This document shows positions 21,735-32,759 of a stretch of 64,000 bases of DNA, piece by piece. Position numbers and translations under genes: made by a program. The stretch lies in the NCBI GenBank assembly GCA_039519185.1, contig CM076846.1, positions 112,490,566 through 112,554,565 on the forward strand, written 5' to 3'. Source of the stretch: Astragalus membranaceus (Eukaryota; Streptophyta; Magnoliopsida; Fabales; Fabaceae). The notes beneath the pieces were generated by a model that did no database searches, had not been told where the DNA came from, and saw only the letters and a program-made list of their open reading frames with translations. The number at the start of each line of letters is the position of its first letter. Within the stretch, counting starts at the first letter, position 1.

Positions 21735-23251
21735 CTCTCTCTCTCTGGTGGTATATCCGGAATCTCGTCAGGGAACACCTCAGAAAACTCACACACCACC
21801 TGCAACTCATCAATCTTCGCTTGGCTCTCAGCAGACAACGATGCTAACAGAGAAAACAGCTGAACCTCTTCTCTCATCACCCTGTGCAGCTGACCCGCAG
21901 ATAACAAACCAGACCTCTCTTCAGGAGAAGCGAAACTCACGGACCTTTCGCGACAGTTGATATGAACATGATTATCAACTAACCAGTCCATACCCAGAAT
22001 GACATCCATTCCACTCAGCGGCAAACAGATCAAATCAACTAAAAATTCTCTACCATATATAGATACAGGACATTTGGCACAAACAACTGAGGTAGTTACC
22101 GAACCCTTAGTTGGAGTATCGATAACCATCTCTCTCAACATATCAGATAAGACAAGACTTAGTTTCTCAACACATGCGGCAGCAATAAAACTATGGGTAG
22201 CACCAGTATCAACAATAGCAATAAGAGGAAAATTATTGATATAGCACGTACGTCGAATCTCATTTACCACATCAGACTCAGCCAGAGCGAACACTTTCCC
22301 AAAAGACTTCTCCTTCTTGGGTTTTGAACACTGTGTACTGATGTGACCACCCTCCCCACAATTGAAACATACCACCTCCTTCTTATCACCGCTGGAAGAT
22401 ATGTGCCCCTCTTTCCCACACCGATAACATCTCTTCTTATCCCCGCTTGGGCAATCTGGACTCTTATGACCTGCTCTCCCACACGTGTAACAAGTAATAC
22501 TGGCCGCAGTATCTCCCCCACTTCGCTTAGACCCACCAACAAACTTCCCTTTGCCCTTACCAGAAGGCACCTCATATGGCTTACCACGACTCGAGAAGTT
22601 CTTTTGCTTTTCTTTCATAACTCTGGAGAAGGCATTACTGTCCTCCTCAAAAATCCGACAGCTATCAACCAACAGAGAGAACACACGAATTTGTTGATAC
22701 CCTATGGCTTTCTTAATATCGGCACGCAACCCGTTTTCAAACTTAATGCATTTGGAGAACTCAGCACCCTCTCCATCATAGTGTGGATAAAACTTAGACA
22801 GCTCAGTAAATTTTGCAGCATATTCAGTTACCGACATGTTACCTTGTTCAAGCCTCAGAAACTCAACCTCTTTCTTTCCGCGGACATCTTCCGGATAGTA
22901 TTTCCTCCTGAACTCTCTCTGGAACACAGCCCAAGTAATCTCCTCATTGGCGACCATCAACCTCTGCCTAGCTGTCATCCACCAGTCATCAGCCTCTCTC
23001 TTCAACATGTGCGTACTATAACGAACCTTCTGAGCGTCGGTACAATCCATAACACGGAAGACCCGCTCCATCTCTCTCAGCCACTCAAGGGCACCATCAG
23101 GGTTATACCCGCCTTCAAAAGTAGGAGGGTTCTCTCGCTGGAACGTAGCCAAACTGCGCGTCCCAGCATCACCAGCACCTGGCATGTTGCCCACAACCCC
23201 AGCTATAGCCTACAAAGCAGCAGCAAGTGCAGCATCGTTCCGTCCTGCCAT
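21722..23251 (-). pseudogene. gag: Tekay gag and protease
   Basis: The ATG at 23251 gives MAGRNDAALAAAL; a TAG follows at codon 14 (23210-23212), and the same frame continues. Gag has REMERVFRVMD and WWMTARQRL. Three CCHC-type knuckles follow: CYTCGRAGHKSPDC and CFNCGEGGHISTQC are intact, while the middle one (CYRCGKEGHISSS) has lost its last Cys. Protease has IVDTGATHSFIA as active site and ILGMDWL. At about 21735 the frame shifts into pol inside a GAGAGAGAGAG run, consistent with one extra AG unit. Apart from these two lesions the protein is intact. Confidence 0.92.
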
Positions 23252-23348
23252 TCTAGCACTGTAACAGAAAACAGAATTCAGAAACGAGTAACAAAACTCA
23301 AATGCTACTCAACTTGACGACTCGACCACCGGCCGGACAGACCGAACA

Positions 23349-23360
23349 GCTCTGATACCA
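23349..23360 (-). other. primer-binding site, initiator tRNA-Met type
   Basis: Minus strand TGGTATCAGAGC, four bases after the end of the 5' LTR, the standard initiator-Met primer complement for Tekay/Del and many Copia elements. Confidence 0.92.
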
Positions 23361-23364
23361 CTAT

Positions 23365-25728
23365 TGTAACACCCCTTTTCTACCCCATAATTTAGACGTC
23401 ATTTATCAGAGTAATTTCTTTTTCGCAACTATTAATTTAACTGGTAGAAAAGAAATGTCACATCGTCATTAACAAAACTCGTCAATTTGCACTCATCAAG
23501 GTTTGTGCAACAAAAACACCCGTCATGAAAGTTAAACTCCAAAAATTCCGTCACAGCGGAATAAAACAATAACTCGCTAATACCACTCAAACACGTCTCA
23601 CATCATCAATATAATCATTAAACAATTAATTAATTAAATAACAACTTCAACCACGCCCCCTAGGTGTCACAGTATCAGAGAGCGACTCGACAGACATCCC
23701 AATAGCTATAAAGGAAGGCAACAGGACCTTCACTCGCGGTTACCTGCAGCGTTGCCACAATAGAGCAACATTCCAAGCAGAAGGGGTGAGAATTTCAACA
23801 AAACATAATTAAGCATATAATAGAGTAATATGAGCAAACAGTCATACAACATCATCATTATCATCAATCTCATCGTCACTAACGCTAACCCAAGTCATAA
23901 TTTTTACCACAAGTCATAAACATGTATGTGCATGAAAATGCAACCCACGCCTGGGTATATGCATGATGGTACCATACTCGTCATAAATAAGCCACTAGGG
24001 GCACATCGTCACTGCTTTACGTCAATAAGAGGCCGAAGCCTATTCGTCATAATATGCACATGCTATGAGACACTATGGACACATGTGCAATCACCAAATC
24101 ACTCACCTGGAGTACTCGTCAACGTCGTCATAAAACACTCGTAGAGTGTACTCATCATAACCATCACAATGATAGCACAACATCATCATAAACGTCACAT
24201 TCAAAATTGGAGTAACAACACCTTTAAATTTTAAGTAACAACACATTAAAAATTTAGAAAAACATCACATTTTTATGCTTAGAAACATCATATTTAAATA
24301 AAAAAAACAACACCTTTTCAAAGTGGAAGACATCTCATTTTAAATTGCAAGAACAGTAATAAAACAGGGCAGCGCGCGGCGGGCGACTTACGCGCGAATG
24401 GCGCGCGGAACGGCGGAAAATTCAGAGGCTTCGCGCGTGGCGCGCGGCTTAGGCGCGACTGGCGCGCGGAATGGAAGAAATTGCCCAGTGTGACTTGCGC
24501 GTGGCGCGCGAATGAGGCGCAAGTTGGCAGAATGCTCTGTGACTAAGGTGCATCCTTTTCAAAGTGGAGCCAACGGGACAACTTCAAAACGACACGTGCA
24601 AAAATAAAACCACTCGAGCCAAAATGTTTAAAATTGAATTTGGGCACGCGAACGCAAAAGATGGCACGGTAAAATATGCCCAGAATTCGAAGTTTCACCC
24701 AAAACACCCCACATGTGCACAACAGCAACACCCACCGAGACAACTCCAAAATGACACTGCAAAAATAAAACCACTCGAGCCAAAATGTTTAAAATTGAAT
24801 TTGGGCACGCGAACGCAAAAGATGGCACGGTAAAATATGCCCAGAATTCGAAGTTTCACCCAAAACACCCCACATGTGCACAACAGCAACACCCACCGAG
24901 ACAACTCCAAAATGACACGTGCAAAAATAAAACCACTCGAGCCAAAATGTTTTAAATTGAATTTGGGCACGCGAACGCAAAAATGGCACGGTAAAATATG
25001 CCCAGAATTCGAAGTTTCACCCAAAACACCCCACATGCGCACACAATGGCCATTTCATCGAATAGTTTACATGCAGCAGAATTTCTTTTTACACAAAAAT
25101 CAGCATGATCCCATCATAATTCCTTCCCAACCATCATCAAACATCAAAAGCACGAAATTACACATGACAACATCAACCATTCATCGAACAACATCATAAA
25201 TTATTCAATTCCTCATCATATTTACGCATGCTCACATCAAATTCACAACAACACCAAAAACCCCACAAAACCCATTACATACTCAATTATATTAAATCGA
25301 AACGCTCACCCTTACCTCTTAAACGTAGGCTCCGAAGAAGACGATTGAAAGCACCGACGAGTAACTACAGCAACGCAACGAGCAAGGCCTTGAGACTTGC
25401 GCAATTCCTCTTCTCCTTCCCTCTTCTCTTCGCGCGCCTCTTCCTTCTTCTCACTCTCTCAATTCGCAACTCTCTCTCTATTCTCTTCTCTCGATTCGCA
25501 AAACGACAACACAAAATCCTAACCCCCTTGACCTAGCCACTTCGCATAGCTTGTGGATCCTGGGCTTGGGCTTTTCACTTAAGCCCAAGTTCATTCAAGT
25601 GGCGCCTCCTTTTCCTAATACCACCAACATAAAATTAATATAATTTTAATTAATTAAATTATATCCAATAAATTAAAATAAACTCCTAAATACTTAATTA
25701 AATAAATTAATTAAATATTTAGGGTGTT
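23365..25728 (-). repeat. 5' LTR of Tekay
   Basis: Matches 16091-18451 with sparse differences. The inner edge TGTAACACCC is intact. The outer edge reads GGGTGTT then TATGACTAC of Athila gag, so the last three bases of the LTR are missing or altered. It carries the same 162-bp repeat array and GC-rich block. Confidence 0.93.
24575..25040. repeat. three tandem 162-bp repeats in the Tekay 5' LTR
   Basis: Same repeats as in the other LTR, but single-base deletions (CACTGCAAAA for CACGTGCAAA in the second unit, and AAAATGGC for AAAGATGGC in the third) break the long frame seen in the 3' LTR. This is direct evidence that the frame is not under selection. Confidence 0.9.
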
Positions 25729-27436
25729 TATGACTACTTGGAATGAAATGGCTGAAAAGTTTATGACTAAATATTTTCCACCTATCAAGAATGCCAGGAT
25801 GAGAACTGAAATTACCTCTTTCAAACAAACTGAATTTGAAACACTGTTTGAAGCATGGGAAAGATTTAAAGAATTGCTAAGAAAATGTCCACATAATGGG
25901 TTGCTAGTTGTGGTTCAAATGGAAACTTTTTACAATGCGTTGGAACCTCAGAGAAGGCTTATGCTTGATGCATCTTCTGGTGGAGTTTTATTGAATGGTT
26001 CATACACTGCTGCTTACAATCTTATTAAAACAATTGCTGCAAATAGTTATCAATGGCCTAAAGCAAGAGTGAGTGCTCAAAAGAAAGTAGCTGGGATGCA
26101 TGAAGTTAGTGAAATGACTGCTTTAGCTGCTCAAGTGGCATCCCTTACCAATATGGTTAAAAACCTAAATGCACCCAGTGCTGCAGCAACAGAAGCTAAA
26201 CCAGAGGTCAAAGCTGCAGCAGCAATTGAACAAGTTCTAGTGGGGTCTACCAGTTGTGTCTACTGTGGAGGAGGTCACCTATATGAAGAATGCCCAGCCA
26301 ACCCTATATCAGTCAACTATGTCGGATACAAAAGAAACCAAAATCCATATGCCAGTACCGATAATCCAAGATGGAGAGATCATCCCAATTTCAAATGGAG
26401 TACTGCAACACCTGCAGCAGCTCCAGCTACACCACCTGGATTCCCTGCTCAACCCAAGGCAGCAGCAGCTCCAGCAGCTGGTAATTCTATGGAGGCTATG
26501 CTCAAAGCTTTCATGAATGAAACCAAAACTCAATATCAAACTCAAGGGGCTGCTATCAAGAACTTGGAGAATCAAATTGGTCAAATAGCCGCTGCTCTAA
26601 CCCAAAGACCTAGTGGAACATTGCCTTCTACTACTAAAGCTTCCTCTTCAAAAGGGAAAGAGGTATCAACTTGCAAGGCTATATCTTTAAGGAGTGGGAA
26701 GGATTTAGCAGGACCATCACTTGATCAAGGTGGTGGAAAGCAAAAAAAAAATGAAAAAAATGGAAAACATGATGTAAAAGATGCTGCCACAAAAAATGCT
26801 GCAGCATCTGACTCTGCACCAGTAACTTCACCTATGCTTGATCAAGCTTTTCCAGATCCACCCTTTCCTCAAAGATTGAAGAAGGCTCAGCAAGACAAGC
26901 AATTTGGCAAATTTCTAGAGGTGCTAAAGCAACTTCACATCAATGTTCCTTTGGTTGAGGCCCTTCAACAAATGGCCAACTATGCAAAGTTTATGAAGGA
27001 TGTGCTAACTAAAAGGAGAAGGCTAGGGGAATTTGAAACTGTGGCAATGACAGTAGAGTGCAGTATGATCATGCAGAATAAGCTTCCAAGAAAACTGAAG
27101 GATCCTGGCAGCTTCACTATTCCCTGTTCTATTGAGGAAAAATATATTGGCCGTGCTTTATGTGATTTGGGTGCAAGTATTAACTTGATGCCCAAATCTA
27201 TATTTACACAGCTTGGTATTGGAATTGCTAGACCCACTACTTTCCCTTCAGTTAGCTGATAGGTCCATTGTCTATCCTGAAGGGATAATAGAGGATGTGC
27301 TTATTAAAGTTGACAAGTTTTTTTTCCTGCAGATTTTGTTATTCTTGATTTTGATGCAAATAAGGAGGTGCCTATCATTCTAGGAAGAACATTCTTAGCC
27401 ACAGGGAAAACCCTCATTGATGTGCAGAAATGAGAG
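25729..27436 (+). pseudogene. gag: Athila gag C-terminal part and protease
   Basis: Resumes at TTWNEMAEKFMTKYFPP. It has a zinc knuckle CVYCGGGHLYEECP, an Ala-rich linker, AISLRSGKDL (a linker signature of Athila), and the protease motif CDLGASINLMPKS. The frame stops at 27257-27259, but the protein continues in another frame (LADRSIVYPEGIIEDV), shifts again at a T run near 27318, continues as ILGRTFLATGKTLIDVQ and meets an in-frame TGA near 27431. Protease therefore carries two frameshifts and one stop. The linker has several Ala runs encoded by the TGCTGCAGCA motif. Confidence 0.88.
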
Positions 27437-29468
27437 TTGACCATGAGGTTCAATGACCAAGAGATCAAATTTAATGTGATGAATGCTCTTAAGTTTCCTG
27501 AAAAGGGGACTGAAGAATGTTCATATGTAGTCCCACTTGATGCAGTTGTTCAAAGGCATTTTCACAAGCAATCAGATCACCTAATCAAGGTTCTGGAAGA
27601 TTCAGCAAAAGATGACCTTGTGGAAGAGGGTGTACTGGATAATGAAGCAACTGTCAAGGAAATTTGGTCAAGAAAGTATGAGTCTTTGGAACTGGAAGAC
27701 TCAAGCTTCAAGAGGAATGTTCCATCTATTGAGCAACCACCTTCACTTGAACTTAAAGAGTTACCTAAACACTTGAAGTATGCCTTTTTGGGGGAAAATT
27801 ATTCTTTGCCTGTGATCATTGCTTCTGACCTCACCAAAAGTCAGGAATATGATCTCATTACTACCCTAAGAAGGCATAAGAAAGCAATTGGGTGGCAAAT
27901 AGCTGATATAAAGGGAATAAGTCCTACCATCTGTATGCATAGAATCATTTTGGATGAAAATTCAAAGAATAGTACTGAAGGGCAGAGGAGACTTAATCCT
28001 ATCATGAAGGAGATAATCAAATGGCTTGATGCTGGCATTGTCTATCCCATTTCAGATAGTGCATGGGTAAGTCCTGTGCAATGTGTTCCAAAGAAGGGAG
28101 GAGTGACAGTGGTAGCTAATGAGAAAAATGAATTGATTCCTACAAGACCAGTCACAGGGTGGAGAATATGCATGGATTATAGAAAGCTAAACAAGGCTAC
28201 AAAGAAGGACCATTTCCCTTTACCATTCATTGATCAGATGTTGGATAGGTTAGCTAGTAAGGAATTATACTATTTCCTTGATGGTTACTCTGGTTATAAT
28301 CAAATAGCCATTGTACCTGAGGATCAGCAGAAGACCACATTCACATGCCCCTATGGTACCTTTGCATTTAGATGGATGCCATTTGGGTTATGTAATGCAC
28401 CAGCTACCTTTCAGAGGTGCATGATGTCAATTTTTTGAGTTTATTGAGAAATCAATGGAGGTATTTATGGATGATTTTTCAGTCTTTGGGGAATCATTCC
28501 AACTATGTCTCAATAACATGGAGGAAATTTTGGATAGGTGTGAAGAAACCAATCTGGTGTTAAAATGGGAAAAATGTCATTTCATGGTTCAAGAAGGGAT
28601 TGTTCTAGGTCATAGAATTTCAAAGAAGGGAATTGAAGTTGATAGAGCCAAGGTTGAAGTAATTGAAAAGATGTCTCCACCCACAAATGCTAAAAGTGTG
28701 AGAAGTTTTCTGGGGCATGCAGGATTTTACAGGAGGTTCATTAAAGACTTTTCTAAAATTTCAAAGCCATTGTGTCAATTGCTACAGCATGACACACCAT
28801 GGGTCTTTGATGAACCCTGTCTAGAATCATTCAACACACTGAAGAAGGCACCGGTTTCAGCACCTGTGATTGTGACTCCAGATTGGAGCAAGCCATTTGA
28901 GCTCATGTGTGATGCTAGTGACTTTGCCATAGGAGCTGTCCTTGGCCAAAGGTATGACAAAGTTTTCCATTCTACTTATTATGCTAGCAAAACACTTATT
29001 GATGCACAATTGGATTACACCACTACTGAAAATGAATTGTTAGCTGTGGTCTTTGCTTTTGATAAATTTAGATCATACTTAGTTGGCACCAAAGTAATTA
29101 TTTTCACTGATCATTCTGCCATTAAGTATTTGATTGCTAAAAAAGATGCAAAACCTAGGTTAATAAGATGGGTTCTCCTCCTTCAAGAATTTGATCTTGA
29201 AATTAGAGACAAAAAGGGGGTGGTGAACCAAGTTGCTGATCATTTGTCTAGATTGGAAGGTGAAAATGCAGGTAATCACAGTGGAGAAATCAAGGAGTGT
29301 TTCCCTGATGAAAAGTTGCTTGCAGTAACTGCTGCAGCAACAGATGCGGCAGCAACAGATGCTGCAGCACCTTGGTATGCAGATATTGTGAATTACTTGG
29401 TCAGTAGAGTGGTGCCTTGTGATATGACTTCTCAGCAGAAGAAAATGTTCTTTCATCTTATCAAGTAA
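27437..29468 (+). pseudogene. pol: Athila reverse transcriptase and RNase H
   Basis: RT has ICMDYRKLNKATKKDHFPLP, FLDGYSGYNQIAI, MPFGLCNAPATFQRCM and the catalytic VFMDDFSVFG. RNase H has LMCDASDFAIGAVLG, TTTENELLAVVFAFDKF and FTDHSAIKYL. A frameshift at about 28434 (two bases short after ATTTTT) separates the fingers from the catalytic MDD, so no active RT can be made. A TAA at 29466-29468 follows HLIK in a frame that resumes as YFWDEPFLYKKCPDQLL. The stretch before the stop has Ala runs built on the repeated palindrome (29330, 29345, 29360). Confidence 0.92.
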
Positions 29469-30657
29469 TATTTCTGGGATGAACCTTTTCTGTACAAGAA
29501 GTGCCCTGATCAACTTCTAAGAAGATGTGTGGCTGAAGAAGAGCAGCAAGTGGTGCTGCAGCAATGCCATGCAGCTCTATATGGTGGGCATTTTGGAGGT
29601 ATGAGGACAGTAGCCAAAGTATTACAATCTGGATATTATTGGCTTACCATTTTTAAAGATGCTCATGAATTGGTTAAGAGATGTGATAATTGTCAAAGGA
29701 CTGGTAACATTTCCAGCAAGCATGAAATGTCATTAACAAACATTTTAGAGGTAGAACTCTTTGATGTTTGGGGTATGGATTTTATGGGACATTTTCCATC
29801 ATCCTTTGGCAATTTATACATATTGGTGGTTGTTGATTATGTATTAAAGTGGGTTGAAGCTGTAGCTCTACCTACCAATGATGCAAAATCTGTCAGCAAA
29901 TTTCTGCAAAGGAACATCTTTACAAGGTTTGGGACTCCAAGAGCTATAATCAGTGATGAAGGATCTCATTTATGTAACAAATTGATTGAGAACCTTCTTG
30001 CTAAGTATGGAGTAAAACACAAGATAACAACTGCTTACCACCCTCAAACAAGTGGGCAAGCAGAGCTATCCAATAGAGAAATCAAAAAAGTGCTGGAAAA
30101 GATGGTAGGACCTATAAGAAAGGATTGGGCTGTTCACTTGGATGATGCTTTATGGGCCTACAGAACTGCATTCAAAACTCCTTTGGGAATGTCTCCTTAT
30201 AGAATTGTTTATGGCAAAGCTTGTCACCTACCTCTTGAACTTCAACATAAATCATTTTGGGCAATCAAAAAGCTCAATTATGATTATGAAAAGGCAGGTG
30301 CAGCTAGGCTTATACAATTGAATGAGCTTGAAGAAATGAGACATTTTTCTTATGAAAGTGCAGAACTGTACAAAGCAAAAACCAAAGCTTGGCATGATAG
30401 AAAAATCCAGAAAAAGGAACTCATTGAAGGGGGGACAAGTGTTGCTATTCAACTCAAGACTCAAACTGTTTCTTGGAAAACTTAAGTCCAGGTGGTCTGG
30501 TCCATTCTAGCTGGTTAAATTGTATCCTCATGGTGATGTGGAGTTATATGATGAAGTAACCAAATCTAGCTTCAAAGTCAATGGTCAGAGGGTAAAGCCC
30601 TATTATTGTGAACCTATGGTGAGGGATAAGGTCACCACTGAATTGAAGGACCTCTAG
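29469..30657 (+). pseudogene. pol: Athila integrase
   Basis: The HHCC finger runs from HAALYGGHFGG to CDNCQRTGN. The catalytic core has WGMDFMGHFP, IISDEGSHLCN and YHPQTSGQAELSNRE, giving D, D and E. The main frame ends at 30485 after a small frameshift near 30440. Past that point another frame still reads SRWSGP, then LYPHGDVELYDEVTKSSF and ELKDL before a natural TAG at 30655-30657. The protein would insert element DNA into the genome, but the C-terminal domain is out of frame here. Confidence 0.9.
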
Positions 30658-30689
30658 CATTAGAGGATAGTCTGGCTGAGGACTCTTAA

Positions 30690-30720
30690 ACCAAGCGCTA
30701 CTGGGAGGCAGCCCAGAGTT
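30690..30720 (+). other. conserved post-pol motif of Athila elements
   Basis: AAGCGCTACTGGGAGGCAGCCC lies just after pol. A close relative (AAGCGCTTCGCAGGAGGCAACC) follows the 329-codon ORF in each array unit, near 50355, 54440, 58549 and 62703. It supports Athila ancestry for the array. Its function is not known to me. Confidence 0.6.
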
Positions 30721-30740
30721 TTTAAACTAATAAATTATTT

Positions 30741-31628
30741 TTGTGGTTTTTGTTGTTTTGTGTAAGATTTCAGAGTTTGAAGGACGAATCAGGTTGTGGC
30801 AGCAACTGTTGCTGTAGCAATGTGGCAGCAACGTATGAGTTAACCGTTGCACTGGTAAAATTTGAGGAAAAAAATATCTTAAGCCAAAAAGTAAACAGTA
30901 GAGTTATCGCACGTGTCTTATCCAAAACCACCACAGATGAGCCTAACCCTAACCGAGCCTCTCCCCATATACCTACCAAAATCACCAAAACACCAACCCC
31001 TCAACCTCAGCCACTAAACCAAAACACTGAAGAACCCCAAACTCAGCCAAATGAAGAGCCTAACCTAGTGCCCACAACACCCCAGCCAGATGCCCAAATT
31101 CAAAAAGACAGTGTTGCTGCAAGTGATTCTGCAGCAACAGTAGTAGAGGTAAATGTGACTAATCCACCTCTAGTGGCAAAAAAGAAGCCCAGAACCAAGG
31201 TAATGGCAATAAAGAGGAAGTTTAAAAAGGTCCAAGAAGCAGAGGCAGAAGGTGTTGGGGTCAATGCTAAAGAAGAGGCAGAGATGGAAAGAGTTGTGGC
31301 TGCTGCAAGTGCTGACAAAGAAGATGATGCTGTGCGTGATGCTGCAGCAATAGCAGAAGCTGAGAAAGTTGCAGCAGCTAAAGCTGCTCTGGAGCTTGTA
31401 GCCAAGACAGTGTTGAATTTGACGGAACTGCCCTCTGTTGTTGATTCTGCTGTTGCAGATGCAGACCCAGTGCTGCAGCAATCTAATGCTGCAGCAACAA
31501 CACAAGATGGCAATGCTGGCAAAGAACCAGTAGCCAAGAAGCCCAAAGTCTACAAACCTAGAGTCAAGCGTGGAGGCAAGACCAGAACCAGTCCTAGAGC
31601 ACCATCAGGAAAACCTTCTACCTCTTAA
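30741..31628 (+). CDS. extra ORF downstream of Athila pol, unknown function
   Basis: Open for 295 codons but opened by a TTG; the first ATG in frame is near 31203, so the true start is unclear. A possible splice acceptor (TGTAAGATTTCAG) lies at about 30762-30774. The product has a Pro/Thr/Gln/Asn-rich half, then a basic cluster KKKPRTKVMAIKRKFKK, an Ala/Glu-rich helix-prone stretch, and a basic tail KKPKVYKPRVKRGGK. It sits where Athila elements carry an env-like ORF, but I see no signal peptide or clear membrane segment in the reliable part. The basic clusters suggest nucleic acid binding or nuclear targeting; this is inference only. It overlaps several copies of the TGCTGCAGCA motif. Confidence 0.45.
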   Translation: MWFLLFCVRFQSLKDESGCGSNCCCSNVAATYELTVALVKFEEKNILSQKVNSRVIARVLSKTTTDEPNPNRASPHIPTKITKTPTPQPQPLNQNTEEPQTQPNEEPNLVPTTPQPDAQIQKDSVAASDSAATVVEVNVTNPPLVAKKKPRTKVMAIKRKFKKVQEAEAEGVGVNAKEEAEMERVVAAASADKEDDAVRDAAAIAEAEKVAAAKAALELVAKTVLNLTELPSVVDSAVADADPVLQQSNAAATTQDGNAGKEPVAKKPKVYKPRVKRGGKTRTSPRAPSGKPSTS

Positions 31629-32748
31629 AACTTTGTCTTTATTTTAGTGTTTTAATTAATAAACCTGCTGGATGCTTTAGTTTATGTAATAGCATTCAGC
31701 AGTTGTGATTTAGTTTCTATCTTTGCTAAGTGCATGTTGTTTGTTGTTGTGTCAAGTTATCATCCCTTTCCCAAATGTGCAAGCAGTGGGGACACTGCTC
31801 AGCTCTAAGTGGGGGGGAGGATTTAGGTTAAGTCTTTTATTAGATGTTTTATGGTTAAGTCTTTTATTAGATGTTTTATGTAAGATTAAATCAGCTATAT
31901 ATATAAAAAAAAAAATTAGAGTCATATTGAGCTAAACTTAGTGATGAAAGCTGTGAGAAGAGTGAATGCTGCAGCAGCTGTTGCTGCAGCAATATGCTGT
32001 TTACCCTATTTAAGAAAACTAAGTTAGCTTTGTTCCCACACATTACTTTGTGTTCAGGGTAGTGCTTATCAAGTCAAAAAAAGATCTGATGCTAAGCTAG
32101 TGATGGTGGACCTAGGTTGTGCCAAAGTCTTAATAAAAATTGAGGGTAGCATATGAAACTAAGTTTGGGGGTGCATCGGTTCTACTAAGGCCAAACATGA
32201 AGATACATAGGAAGGTCAATGCATAGAACATATGTACAAAGCAAATAAATGTAAGGATTGCAATTGCCTAAAAAAAAGTCAAAAAGTCAAAGATAGGCAT
32301 TGCAACAAGGAAGTCATCAAGTGTAAAATGCTGCAGCAATTGTTGCTGCAGCAACAAAGTTAAAGTTTGTAAATATAGAGCACTGGCCCAGTATCTGACT
32401 TGTTTATCTAAGCCCTTTATTGTGCTTTGAAGCCCCTCTTTCTTATGCTGAAGTTGTTAGACTACCTTATCTTTTGAAAATTCTTTGGCATGACCAAAAG
32501 AAAACCACTCTTGTTTTAGCTAAGTGAACTTTGGAAGCTTGTTCTGTGCTGAACTGACTTATAAATCACACACTAACTATGAACATGGTAACTTAGGAAT
32601 CTGATTGGGTAGGCATATAACCATCGAGGATTCTAAAAGTTAAGCTCAAGATGGACCTATTATTCAAGAAGGTTACGAATTTGATGTGGCTGATCATATC
32701 TTGTTGTGTCTTTGTCAAGTGTCATTGCTTGAGGACAAGCTATGGATT
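31629..32748 (+). other. Athila 3' untranslated region
   Basis: No reliable ORF. It contains two tight pairs of the palindrome TGCTGCAGCA at 31967/31982 and 32329/32344, a 31-bp direct repeat containing TTTTATTAGATGTTTTATG (31837-31881), and GTTTGGGGGTGCA near 32163. Nothing else recognised. Confidence 0.6.
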
Positions 32749-32759
32749 AAGTTTGGAGG
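32749..32759 (+). other. polypurine tract of Athila
   Basis: AAGTTTGGAGG directly before the LTR start TGTGATAACTC; Athila PPTs are usually of this form. Confidence 0.7.

Larger units (their letters stand above)
16091..25728 (-). mobile_element. Tekay/Del-lineage chromovirus (Ty3/Gypsy) nested in Athila
   Basis: Complete layout on the minus strand: 5' LTR 23365-25728, initiator-tRNA-Met PBS, gag-protease, RT-RNase H-integrase-chromodomain, PPT and 3' LTR 16091-18451. The two LTRs differ by only scattered substitutions and a few indels by eye, so the insertion is young relative to its host. Outer ends are abnormal: the left end reads TATAACACCC instead of TGTAACACCC, and the right end lacks the final ACA. 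No 5-bp target duplication is visible (CAAGC left, TATGA/TGACT right). There is also a 416-bp internal duplication next to the 3' LTR. Confidence 0.95.

Noticed and set aside
22343..22600. Extra zinc-finger gene on the other strand of the Tekay knuckle region
   Set aside because: The Cys/His pattern is real only on the minus strand, where it forms the Gag CCHC knuckles.
22343..23317. 324-codon open frame on the plus strand
   Set aside because: It is antisense to the Tekay gag-protease reading frame, has no recognisable domain, and only mirrors the composition of the coding strand.
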